Part shown: in pieces, positions 17,816 to 27,368 of the stretch
How the letters are laid out: each line of letters starts with the position of its first letter
How positions within the stretch are numbered: the first letter of the stretch is position 1
Assembly: GCA_963803755.1 (NCBI GenBank)
Contig: CAWDNP010000007.1
Coordinates: 620,001-684,000 of the forward strand
From: CAVUPF01 sp963803755
Lineage (GTDB): Bacteria > Actinomycetota > Thermoleophilia > Solirubrobacterales > 70-9
Reading direction: 5' to 3'
Length of the DNA stretch: 64,000 nt
Translations under genes and position numbers: made by a program
The notes under the pieces: model-generated
The model's database searches: none
The model's input: only the letters and a program-made list of their open reading frames with translations
Told to the model about the DNA's origin: nothing

Positions 17816-18992
17816 ATGCGCGTTCTCATCCTTGGGGGCGACGGCTACCTGGGCTGGCCGACGGCCCTGAGGTTCTCAGCCCGCGGTCACGAAGTGGCGG
17901 TCCTCGACAACTTCTCCCGCCGCCGCTGGCACCGCGAACACGGCACCGCCTCGCTGACCCCGATCCGCGACCTGGAGGAGAGGATCGACGCCTGGCGCGA
18001 GGTCTCCGGCGACCGAGATCCGCAGCTACGTCGGCGCCGTGCAGGACGGCGACTTCCTGGACGAGGTGATCGCCGAGACCCGGCCGGAGGCGGTCATCCA
18101 CTACGGCGAGCAGGCCTCGGCGCCCTACTCAATGATGTCCCGCGAGAACGCTGTGGAGACCCAGCACACGAACGTGATCGGCACCCTCAACCTGCTCTTC
18201 TCGCTGCGCGACCACGTCCCCGACGCCCACCTGGTCAAGCTCGGGACGATGGGGGAGTACGGCACTCCCAACATCGACATCGAGGAGGGCTACATAGAGA
18301 TCGAGCACAAGGGCCGGCGCGACACGCTGCCGTTCCCGAAGCTGCCCGGTTCCCTTTACCACTGCTCCAAGGTTCACGACTCGACCAACGTCCACTTCGC
18401 CTGCCGGATCTGGGGCCTGCGCGCGACCGACTTAAACCAGGGGGTCGTCTACGGGGTCGAGACCTCCGAGACGGCCGCCGACGAGCGGCTGATCACCCGC
18501 TTTGACTACGACGAGATCTTCGGCACGGTGCTCAACCGTTTCTGCGTGCAGGCGGTGATCGGTCACCCACTCACCGTTTACGGCAGCGGCGGGCAGACCC
18601 GCGGATTCCTGAACATCCGAGACACGCTGCGCTGCGTCGAGCTGGCGGTGGAGAACCCGGCCGAACCGGGCGAGTTCCGCGTCTTTAACCAGTTCACCGA
18701 GCAGTTCTCGGTCGACCAGCTCGCCGGGCTGGTCAAGGGAGCGGCCGAACACCTTGGCTACACGGTCGAGGTGCAACACTGCGAGAACCCCCGGGTTGAG
18801 CTGGAAGACCACTACTACAACGCCGTCCACACCAAGCTGATCGACCTCGGTCTGGAGTCGACGCTGCTCGGCGAGGAGCTGGTCGAGTCGATGATCCACG
18901 CGATCGAGCGGCACAAGGAGCACGTGATCGCCGACTCGATTAACCCCCGCACCCGCTGGAACCCAGCGAAATCCCCTGCTGGCCAGGCATAG
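17816..18992 (+). CDS. sqdB: UDP-sulfoquinovose synthase (one frameshift)
   Basis: Short-chain dehydrogenase-like enzyme that makes UDP-sulfoquinovose from UDP-glucose and sulfite, the head group of sulfolipid SQDG. The dinucleotide site is LILGGDGYLGWPTALR. Strongly diagnostic stretches are YGEQASAPYSMM, LVKLGTMGEYGTPNIDIEEG, the catalytic Tyr-Lys in YHCSKVHDS, ATDLNQGVVYGV and VFNQFTEQFSV, which closely follow plant SQD1 and cyanobacterial SqdB. One extra G near 18011 breaks the frame after residue 65; without it the protein is about 391 residues and normal. No sqdX/sqdD sulfolipid transferase lies in the window. TACCCT (17801-17806) is 9 nt from the ATG. Confidence 0.9.
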
Positions 18993-19016
18993 GCCACTGG
19001 TAGGATCGCGAGTCCG

Positions 19017-20697
19017 ATGAGAGCCGCGGACGCGTTGATGGAGTCGCTTAAGGCCGAGGGTGTCGAGCACATCTTCGGGATTCCGGGCGGGGCGAACCTG
19101 CCGACCTACGACGCGCTCGTCGATGCGGATTTTCGGCACATCCAGGTGAGGCACGAGCAGGGCGGGGGACATGCGGCGGAGGGGTACGCCAAGGCGTCTG
19201 GACGTGTGGGCGTCGCCTTCGCCACCTCCGGGCCGGGCGCGACGAACCTGGTCACGGCGATCGCCGACGCGATGCTGGACTCGGTGCCGACCGTGTTCGT
19301 CACCGGCCAGGTGCGGACCGAGCTGATCGGCACCGATGGCTTCCAGGAGGCCGACATCCTCGGCGCGACGCTGCCGTTCGTCAAGCACTCCTTCCAGGCC
19401 ACCGACCCGCGCCAGATCCCCGAGTACGTGCACGAGGCCTTCCACATCGCCTCGACCGGGCGCCCGGGGCCGGTGCTTGTTGGACATCCCCCAAGACCTC
19501 TCGCGGGCCGAGATCGAGTACGAGCCGCGCACCGAACCGGCCGAGCTGCCCGGCTATAAGCCGTCGACCGAGGGAAACATCAAACAGATCCGGATCGCCG
19601 CCAAAGCGCTGGCCAACGCGCGGCGCCCGGTCCTCTATACAGGCGGCGGGGTGATCAACGCCAACGCGTCAGAGGAGCTGCGCGAGCTGGCCGGCGCCGA
19701 GCGCTTCCCGGTCACCTCGACCGTGATGGGGCTGGGCGCCTTCCCCGCCTCCAGTGACCATTGGCTGGGGATGCTGGGGATGCACGGCACCCGCGCCGCC
19801 AACTACGCGATGGATGAGGCCGACCTGATCGTCGCGATCGGCGCCCGCTTCGACGACCGGATCACCGGCAAGCTCTCCGAGTTCGCCCCGCACGCCAAAT
19901 TCATCCACATCGACATTGACCCGGCGGAGATCTCCAAGAACGTCCCCGCCCACATCCCGATCGTCGGCGACGCCAAGCAGGTGCTGCCGAAGCTGACCCG
20001 CGAGTACCGAGCCCTTCAGACCGACGCCTCCCGCCTCGACCCCTGGTGGCAGCAGATCCGCGCCTGGCAGGAGGAGTACCCGTTGCGCTATGAGCCCGGC
20101 AAGGAAGGCGAGATCAAGCCGCAGTTCATGATCGAGGCGATGCACCGGGCGACGCAGGGCGACGCGATCGTCACGTCCGACGTCGGCCAGCACCAGATGT
20201 GGGCGGCGCAGTACTACGGCTTCGAGAAGCCGCGCCGCTGGATCAACTCCGGCGGGCTTGGCACGATGGGCTTCGGCTTGCCAGCGGCGGTCGGCGCCAA
20301 GGTCGCCTGTCCCGACGAGACGGTCGTTTGCCTGGCCGGCGACGGCAGCCTGATCATGAACGTGCAAGAGCTGGCGACCTGCGTCACCGAAGAGATCCCG
20401 GTCAAGGTCTTCCTGATGAACAACGGCTACATGGGCATGGTCCGCCAGTGGCAGGAGCTCTTCTGGGACCGCCGCTACAGCTCGGTTGAGATGGGCCCGA
20501 GCCCCGACTGGGTGAAGCTGGCGGAGGCGTTCGGCGCCACCGGGATGCGCTGCGAGGACTCGGCCGACCTCGAGGAGACGATGGCGAAGGCGCTTAAGAC
20601 CGATGGCCCGGTGCTGCTCGACGTTCGCGTCTCTCCCGAGGAGAACTGCTTTCCGATGATCCCCGCGGGCGCCGCGGCGAGGGACATGGTGGGCTGA
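19017..20697 (+). CDS. ilvB: Acetolactate synthase large subunit (one frameshift)
   Basis: ThDP- and FAD-dependent enzyme making acetolactate or acetohydroxybutyrate, the first common step of valine, leucine and isoleucine synthesis. The catalytic Glu lies in VRHEQGGGHAAEGYA. Other landmarks are TSGPGATNLVT, the FAD region VIVAIGARFDDRITGK-type, and the ThDP motif GDGSLIMNVQELAT...NN. The frame breaks near 19482 (GGAC for GAC); removing one G gives PVLVDIPQDLSRAE, exactly as in the family. The total is about 560 residues. TAGGAT (19001-19006) lies 10 nt before the ATG. The stop overlaps ilvN (TGATG). Confidence 0.93.
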
Positions 20698-21242
20698 TGG
20701 AGGCGGGCACTCCCGAGCTGGTCAGATTGGAGGACCTGCGGGTTCCCGGGCAGCTGAGCGGGCGCAAGCACATTCTCTCGATCCTGGTCGAGAACAAGCC
20801 CGGCGTCCTGGCGCGGATCGCCGGCCTCTTCGCGCGTCGCGGCTTCAACATCGACACCCTCGCCGTCGGTCCCACCGACGACCCGAACATCTCGCGGGTG
20901 ACGCTGACCCTCGACGGCGCCGTCCACCCGATCGACCAGGTCACCAAGCAGCTCCACAAGCTGATCAACGTGCTGAAGATCCGCGACATGGAGCCGGAGG
21001 AGACGGTCGCCAGGGAGATGGCGATGTTCAAGGTTTCCTCGGCGGTCGAGAACCGGGCCGAGATCATCCAGTTCGCGGAGATCTTCCGGGCCAAGATCGT
21101 CGATGTCTCGCGCCGCACGATGACGATCGAGGTGACTGGCTCGGCCGAGAAGATCGAGGCCTTCGAGCGGATGATCCGTCCTCACGGCTTGATCGAGATG
21201 GTCAGGACGGGAGAGATCGCGATCGCCCGTGGTAACGACTGA
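20697..21242 (+). CDS. ilvN: Acetolactate synthase small (regulatory) subunit
   Basis: 181-residue regulatory subunit that activates IlvB and confers valine feedback inhibition. An N-terminal ACT domain (ILSILVENKPGVLARIAGLF, then RRGFNIDTLAVGPT) is followed by the conserved C-terminal domain with DVSRRTMTIEVTGS and KIEAFERMIRPHGL. It is coupled to ilvB by a TGATG overlap and overlaps the start of menF by 14 bp. ilvC, usually next in actinobacteria, is 7.5 kb away beyond the men genes. Confidence 0.95.
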   Translation: MEAGTPELVRLEDLRVPGQLSGRKHILSILVENKPGVLARIAGLFARRGFNIDTLAVGPTDDPNISRVTLTLDGAVHPIDQVTKQLHKLINVLKIRDMEPEETVAREMAMFKVSSAVENRAEIIQFAEIFRAKIVDVSRRTMTIEVTGSAEKIEAFERMIRPHGLIEMVRTGEIAIARGND

Positions 21243-22622
21243 GGTCCTGCTCGCCCGCCTGACGGAGGCGCTTGAGGTCTCCGCCAGGCGTGGGCGGCGG
21301 ACGCTGGTCAGCGTCACCGTGCCGGTCGAGGGCATCGATCCCTGCGCCGCGGTGTTCGTTTCGCGACTGGCCTCGGATCGCTGGTTCTGCTGGGAGCAGC
21401 CCGACAGGGAGTTCGCGCTGGGAGCCCTCGGGGTCGCCCACGAGGCGACATCCCGCGGAGACGATCGCTTCGTCGAGGTGGCCGAGGAGTGCCTGGGGAC
21501 CGGGAGGGATGCCGTGGTCGACGAGCCGAGCCGGTTGCCGGCGGGCGCCGGGCCAGTCTGGGTCGGAGGCTTCGCCTTCGACCCTGCCGGGGGCGCCTCC
21601 TCGACCTGGTCATCGTTTTCACCTGGCTCGATGGTCCTCCCCGAGCTCTCGCTGTGCCGCAGCGGCGAGGAGACGTTCCTGACTCTCAACACGATCGTCG
21701 GCCGGGGCGATGACGCCGCGGCGAGGGGCGCGCTGGAGGCGCGACTGTCCGGGCTGCGCGCCGACCCACTTCCGTTGCTTGACCCGCATCCTGATCTCGC
21801 GCTCGGAGATCCGCAGCGCCCGGCCGCCAGGCGAGTTCGAACGGGCGGTCGATGCGGCGACGAGACGGATCGGCACGGGTGAGATGTGCAAGGTGGTGCT
21901 GGCCCGCGAGGTGGTCGTCAGCGCCGCCGCGGCACACGACCCTGGCGCGATCTTCGGCGCCATGCGCGAGCAGTTCCCAGCCTGCTTTTGCTTTTGCTGC
22001 GGCACTCCTGAGGGGGCGTTCCTCGGCGCCAGTCCAGAGCTGCTCGTCCGCCGCGCGGGGGCGAGCGCGTCCACCGTGGCCCTGGCGGGGTCGACACGCC
22101 GCAGCTCCGACCCAGCCGTCGACGATCACCTGGGCGAGCAGCTCCTGCGCAGCGACAAGGACCGCCGCGAGCAGCGGATCGTCGTCGAGCGGATCGTCCG
22201 CGCCCTGCGCCCACATGCGGTCTGGGTCGAGACGGCGGCCGAGCCGGAGATCGTCAAGGTGGCGAACATCCAGCACTTGGCGACGCCGGTGATAGCCCAG
22301 CTCGCCGAGCCGCACTCGGCGATCGAGCTGGCCGGACTGCTGCACCCGACTCCAGCTGTGGGCGGAGAGCCCTGGCCGAGCACTGCCGAGTGCGATCGCG
22401 GAGCTCGAGCATATGGACCGCGGCTGGTACGCCGGCCCGGTCGGCTGGATGGACGCGACCGAGGACGGCGAGTTCTGCGTCGCCCTGCGCAGCGCCCTCC
22501 TTCGCGACCGCGAGGCCCACCTCTACGCCGGGGTCGGCGTCGTAACCGGCTCCGATCCGGCCGCCGAGCTGGCCGAGACCGAGATCAAGCTCGGGGCGCT
22601 GTTGCCGCTGCTTGCCGAGTAG
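21229..22622 (+). CDS. menF: Isochorismate synthase MenF (two frameshifts)
   Basis: Chorismate-binding enzyme converting chorismate to isochorismate, the entry to menaquinone synthesis. The middle frame contains EMCKVVLAREVVV, GASPELLVRR, the diagnostic TVALAGSTRRSSDP, SDKDRREQRIVVE and HLATPVIAQL. The last frame has HMDRGWYAGPVGWMD and YAGVGVVTGSDPAAEL. Frame changes of one extra base each fall at about 21795-21830 and near 22390. The AGSTRR motif and the neighbouring menDCABE support MenF over anthranilate or aminodeoxychorismate synthase. GTG 21229 overlaps ilvN. menF converges with menD, with about 22 bp between the stops. Confidence 0.85.
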
Positions 22623-22644
22623 CGGTGGCACCGACTACGATTTT

Positions 22645-24410
22645 TCAAGAAAGTGGAATTATCAGCGGCCGGATCGCCTGACTGACCAGGTCGGCCAAGC
22701 GACGGTGAAGGCCAACGTTCGGTTCGCGGGCGATCGGTACCTCGATCAGGCCGCTGCCCGCGCTCAGCGCTTCGGGTAGCTGCTCCAAGGCCTCAATCCG
22801 GCGATGGGTGAGGCCGAACAGGGCGGCGGCCTTGGCGACGTCGAGGCCCCGCGGGGTGCCGAGCAGGGCTTCGAACTCCTCAGTGCGCCAGCGCTTGCTT
22901 TTGGGGAAGGAAGTGGAAGATGCCGCCGCCGCCGTTGTCGATGACGACGATCCGCACCGGGGTCGAGACCTCGCGCATCGCGGCGAGGCCGCCGAGGTCG
23001 TGCAGGAGGCCGAGGTCGCCGGTGATGATCGTCGTCGGCCGACCCGTCGCGTGGGCGGCGCCGATTCCCGAGGAGACCAGCCCGTCGATTCCGTTGGCGC
23101 CGCGGTTACAGAGGAAGTGGACATCCGCCTCGCCTCCCGACAGAAAGGCCTCCTGGTCGCGGATCGGCATGCTGGAGGCGGTATAGACGAGGTCGCCGTC
23201 GCGGTGGACGCGGCCCAGGGCCAGGTGGAGGCCTGGCTCAGTCAGGGCGCCGACCTCTTCAAGCCCAGTCGCGATCGCCGCCTGTGCTGCCCGCTCGGCG
23301 TGGAGCCAGACCGAGGGCGGGCCGCTGTTCCTCGCCGAGCCTCGCCGCCCAGCCGGCGGCCAGAGCGGTGGGGTCGGCACGCAGCAGGGCGGCCGCCCTG
23401 CGGGTCGGCTCGTTCCAGCCCCCGTATGGGTCGATGAGGATCTGCTCGGCGCCGGAAGCGGCAAGCCAGGCACGCAGCGGCTTGCTGGTCGGCATCTCGC
23501 CGAAGCGCAGGACGAGATCGGGCCTGACCTCGGCTGCGAAGCGCTCGTCGCGCAGTAGCAGGTCGTAGGTCGCGATCACCCGGGCACGGTCGTGCGGCCC
23601 GCAGCGAAGCTGGGAGGTCGGCTCGGCGAGGATCGGCAAGCCGGCGGTCCGCGCGAGACGGGCGAGCGGCTCGCGCAGCTCGGCGTCGAGTCTGGCGCCC
23701 GGCGACGATCACCCCGGAGCGGGCGTCGCCGATGTGCTTTGCGACCTCTTCCAGCACGAACTCGGAGGGCTCCAGGTCGGGCGGCGTCAAACCGCGGTCA
23801 GCGGCCGCACGCCGCGCCCTTTTAGCGCCAGCGGGTCGATCGCCGTCACCGCGCCATCGACAGTGATCGGGGCGAGCGGCTCGCGCCAGGGAAGGTTGAG
23901 ATGGACCGGGCCAGGTCGCATCTCGCCACGGGCGGCGGCGAGCGTCCGGCAGGCGAGCGAGCGGAAATGGAGCAGCCCCTCATCGTCGGCCTCGTGGATG
24001 CCGACCTCGCAGAACCAGCGCACCGAGGATCCGTAGAGCTTCAGCTGGTCGATCGTCTGCCCGGCGCCAATCCCGCGCAGCTCGGGCGGACGATCGGCGG
24101 TCAGCGCGATCAGTGGAACCGCGGACTCGTCGGCCTCGCAGATCGCCGGGTGGAGGTTCGCCGCCGCCGTGCCGGAGGTACAGAGCACCGCCACCGGCGT
24201 GCGCGTCGCCTGCGCCGCCCCGAGGGCGAAGTACGCTGCGGAGCGCTCATCGACGATCACGGTTACGTCAATCTCGGGCTGGCGCCAGAGCGCCACCGCC
24301 AGCGGGGTGGAGCGGGAGCCGGGGGCAATGACCGCGCGGCGCAGACCGCCCCGCGCCAGCTCCTCGACGATGGTGGAGGCCAGGGCGGTATTGCCGTTCG
24401 TAGGGTCCAC
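22645..24410 (-). CDS. menD: SEPHCHC synthase MenD (four frameshifts)
   Basis: ThDP enzyme joining 2-oxoglutarate and isochorismate in menaquinone synthesis. The N-terminal part is intact for about 200 residues (VIAPGSRSTPLAVAL, the catalytic-Glu region VDERSAAYFALG, CTSGTAAANLHPAI, ALTADRPPELRG). Later parts switch frame near 23790 (one base missing) and near 23691, 23318 and 22904 (one extra each). The pieces MPILAEPTSQLR, ATYDLLLRDERFA, FLCNRGANGIDGLVSSG, TIITGDLGLLHDLGGL and VVIDNGGGGIFHF line up in the right order as MenD. The joined length, about 588 residues, is normal. It is the most heavily hit gene in the window. It is either poor local sequence or a decaying gene; the intact menA, menB, menC and menE favour the former. 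Confidence 0.83.
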
Positions 24411-24422
24411 GCGTCGCTGACC

Positions 24423-25481
24423 CTAGATGCGGTGGGCGTCCAGCGCCGCCTCATCGATCTCCACGCCCAACCCAGGGCCCTCGGGCAGTTCGAGCATCCC
24501 ATTGCGCAGCTCGCACTGGACCGAGGCGATCGTCGAGGCGAAGAGGCGCTGGGTGGCGAGCCCGTGGGCGAGGCCCCGGTCTTCGGCGCCGGCCGCCTCG
24601 CTCAGGGTCTGGGCCACCTGCGCCGCCGCTGCGATCCCGACCGGCCCGTCAAGGGCGCTGGAGAGGAAGGAGGGGAGGATCTCGGCGATCTCGATCGCCG
24701 CCTCCGGCCCGCCGACCTTCGAGAGCTTCAGCCCGGCGAGCCCGCAGGCGCCCATCGCTATGGCCCGCTCAGCATCGGCGCGGCTCCCGACGCTCTCATC
24801 TCCAGCAATCGGGATCGAGGTGGCACCTGCCACCTCGACCGCCTCCTCCAAGGTCGCGACGGGCTGCTCGGCCAGCTCGACGCCGAGCGGCTCAAGCGCG
24901 GCGAGCGTCTGCTTCGCGGTCTCCACATCCCAGGCGGCGTTGGCGTCGACTCGGATCCGCGCGTTCGGCCCGATCGCCTCGCGCACGGCGCGCACCTGCC
25001 CGACGTCGTCGCCGGCGCCGAGCTTCAGCTTGAAGGTGGAGAAGCCGTCCGCGAACCAGCGCATCGCGTCCTCGGCAACCGCCGCCGGCTCGCCGGCAAT
25101 CAGCGTCGCGTTGCAGAGAACTGGCGGCGACCCGGCGGATGAGGGAGGGCCCTCAGCAGCAGCGCGTCGTCCCCGCAGGTCCATCAGCGCGGTGAGGGCG
25201 GCGCAACGGGCTGGGGGAGAGAGGGCGGCGGCCTCCCCGGTCAACGCGGCCTCGTCGAGTGACTCGCGCTCGCCGAGGCGCTCCAACTCCTCGACGATCT
25301 GGGCCAGGGCGGTCCCGCCCCTCAACGCAAGCGGGACGGCTTCGCCAAGGCCGGTCAGCCCCTCATCGGAGCACAGCCGCAGCAGTACCATCTCGCGGCG
25401 CTCGAGCCGGCCACGGGCGGTCACATAGGGCTCGCGAAAGGGGAGCGCGTAGGGGATCACATCGACCGAGGCGATTCTCAC
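24423..25481 (-). CDS. menC: o-Succinylbenzoate synthase
   Basis: Enolase-superfamily dehydratase of the menaquinone pathway, 352 residues. Superfamily residues are visible: the KxK base pair in FSTFKLKLG, metal ligands in RVDANAAWD, LAEQPV and AGDES, and the opposite base in LAGLKLSKVGG. The identity as MenC rather than muconate cycloisomerase or a dipeptide epimerase rests on context: menD lies 12 bp downstream and menA 26 bp upstream on the same strand. Confidence 0.87.
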   Translation of the reverse strand: MRIASVDVIPYALPFREPYVTARGRLERREMVLLRLCSDEGLTGLGEAVPLALRGGTALAQIVEELERLGERESLDEAALTGEAAALSPPARCAALTALMDLRGRRAAAEGPPSSAGSPPVLCNATLIAGEPAAVAEDAMRWFADGFSTFKLKLGAGDDVGQVRAVREAIGPNARIRVDANAAWDVETAKQTLAALEPLGVELAEQPVATLEEAVEVAGATSIPIAGDESVGSRADAERAIAMGACGLAGLKLSKVGGPEAAIEIAEILPSFLSSALDGPVGIAAAAQVAQTLSEAAGAEDRGLAHGLATQRLFASTIASVQCELRNGMLELPEGPGLGVEIDEAALDAHRI

Positions 25482-25507
25482 CCCGACAGCTTCTCACTCG
25501 CGGCGAG

Positions 25508-26389
25508 TCAGCTGGAGATCAGCAGACCCGCCGAGACCAGCAGGCTGAAGACGGCCAGGAGCGCCCCGGTGCCCGCGAGCGCCGCGTTGAGCCCCGGCCC
25601 GTCGGTCCGACGGGACATCACCCGCAGCGGCCCGAGCGCCATCGGCAGCGCCGCGAAGCCGATCAGCGGCAAGAGGCTCGATTCCCCGCCGACCAGCGCG
25701 ACCGGCAGCACGACGAAAGCGCCCAGCACCAGCATTCGGTACAGGGCGACCGCATTGCGCCGCCCCATCCGCACCGCCAGCGTCATCTTCCCCGCCCGCC
25801 GATCGGTCTCCAGGTCGCGGACGTTGTTGACGACGAGGATCGCAGTCGCCAGAAACCCGACCGCGATCGAGAGCCCGAGCGGCAACGCATTGAGCTGCTC
25901 CACCTGCACGTAGTAGGAGCCGTTGACTGCGACCAGTCCAAAGAACAAGAAGACGAATACCTCACCCAGTCCCGCATACCCATAGGGCCGTGGCCCACCC
26001 GTGTAGAGAACCCCCGCCGCGATCGAGACCGCCCCGATCAGGAGGATCACGACCCCGGCAACCGCGGCCAGATAGACCCCACAGGCGACCGCGACGCCGA
26101 ACGCGACCCAGGTGGCGGTCAGTACCCGCCGCGGCGTAACCAGCCCGGCCGAGGTAACTCGAACCGGCCCGAGCCGATCCGCAGCATCCGCCCCCCGCCG
26201 CGCATCCGAATAATCATTGGCCAGGTTCGTCCCCACCTGAATGAACACAGACCCGACCAGGGCGGCGACAAACGCTCCGACCCTAGGAAGCTTCGCCGCC
26301 CACTGGACGGCCGCCGCCGTCCCGACGAAGACCGGAGCGATCGCGGCCGGCAGCGTCCTCGGCCGGGCGGCCATGAGCCAAATTCTCAT
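25508..26389 (-). CDS. menA: 1,4-Dihydroxy-2-naphthoate polyprenyltransferase
   Basis: UbiA-family integral membrane prenyltransferase that attaches the isoprenoid tail to DHNA. At 293 residues it has eight to nine hydrophobic helices. The first Asp-rich motif is NDYSDARRGADAADRLGP and the second is NVRDLETDRRAGKMTLAVR. The start of the protein, WLMAARPRTLPAAIAPVFVG, is typical of MenA. ATG 26389 overlaps the end of menB by 4 bp (ATGA). Confidence 0.92.
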   Translation of the reverse strand: MRIWLMAARPRTLPAAIAPVFVGTAAAVQWAAKLPRVGAFVAALVGSVFIQVGTNLANDYSDARRGADAADRLGPVRVTSAGLVTPRRVLTATWVAFGVAVACGVYLAAVAGVVILLIGAVSIAAGVLYTGGPRPYGYAGLGEVFVFLFFGLVAVNGSYYVQVEQLNALPLGLSIAVGFLATAILVVNNVRDLETDRRAGKMTLAVRMGRRNAVALYRMLVLGAFVVLPVALVGGESSLLPLIGFAALPMALGPLRVMSRRTDGPGLNAALAGTGALLAVFSLLVSAGLLISS

Positions 26390-27264
26390 GGCCGGCGCGG
26401 GTATTTGCTGAAGTCCGGGGAGCGCCCTTGCTGGTAGGCGTTTCGCCCCTCCTGTCCCTCCTCGGACATGTAGAAGAGCAGCGTCGCATCGTGCGAGAGC
26501 TGCTGGAGCCCGGTAAGGCCGTCCTCGGCGGCGTTAAAGCTCGCCTTCAGCAGTCGCAGGGAGAGCGGCGAGAGGTGCAGCATCTCCCGGCACCAGGCGA
26601 CCGTCTCGCGCTCCAGCTCGTCGACCGGCACCACCGCGTTGACGAGCCCCATCGCCAGCGCCTCCTCGGCTCCGTAGAGCCGACAGAGGAACCAAACCTC
26701 CTTCGCCCGCTTGACCCCGATGTTGCGCGCCAGCAGGCTGGCGCCGAAGCCGCCGTCGAAGCTGCCCACCCGCGGACCGGTCTGCCCGAACCGTGCATTG
26801 TCGGCGGCGATCGTCAGGTCGCAGACAAGGTGGAGGATGTGGCCACCGCCGACCGCGTAGCCGGCGACCATCGCCACCACCGGCTTCGGCAGCCGCCGGA
26901 TCTGCACGTGCAGGTCGCCGACGTCGAGCCGGCCGATCCCCTGCTGGGCCACGTCGTCGTCGCCGATGTAGCCGTCGTCGCCGCGGATCCGCTGATCCCC
27001 GCCGGAGCAAAAAGCCTCTGTCCCCGCCCCGGTGAGGACGATCGCCCCGACCTCGAGGTCGTCGCGGGCCCGCCCGAACGCGTCACGCAGCTCGGTCAAG
27101 GTCTGCGGCCGGAACGCGTTGCGCACCTCCGGCCGGTCGATCGTGATCTTCGCGATCCCGTCGGCCTTCTCGTAGCGGATGTCCCCGTACTCGGCGGCGC
27201 TCTGCCACTCGATCGGCGCGTAGAGTTCCTGCTCGGGCGGGGCGTCCTTGTGGCGTTGGGGCAA
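26386..27264 (-). CDS. menB: 1,4-Dihydroxy-2-naphthoyl-CoA synthase
   Basis: Crotonase-superfamily enzyme that closes the naphthoate ring. Diagnostic MenB segments are SGGDQRIRGDDGYIG, VAGYAVGGGHILHLVCDL, ARFGQTGPRVGSFDGGFG and the closing QEGRNAYQQGRSPDFSKYPR. TTG 27264 is chosen because a GGAGG ribosome-binding site stands 5 bases upstream, giving 292 residues. The longer ORF to 27393 would overlap the divergent menE. It is the first gene of the menB-A-C-D transcript. Confidence 0.93.
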   Translation of the reverse strand: MPQRHKDAPPEQELYAPIEWQSAAEYGDIRYEKADGIAKITIDRPEVRNAFRPQTLTELRDAFGRARDDLEVGAIVLTGAGTEAFCSGGDQRIRGDDGYIGDDDVAQQGIGRLDVGDLHVQIRRLPKPVVAMVAGYAVGGGHILHLVCDLTIAADNARFGQTGPRVGSFDGGFGASLLARNIGVKRAKEVWFLCRLYGAEEALAMGLVNAVVPVDELERETVAWCREMLHLSPLSLRLLKASFNAAEDGLTGLQQLSHDATLLFYMSEEGQEGRNAYQQGRSPDFSKYPRRP

Positions 27265-27368
27265 GCGTTCCTCCGAGGCTCGGGGTCGGGTCGGGTGCCG
27301 CGCGCTTGCGCGGACCGCTAAGAATGCGGTGGCAACGATAGCCAGCGACACCCGATGAGCGCGAATCG

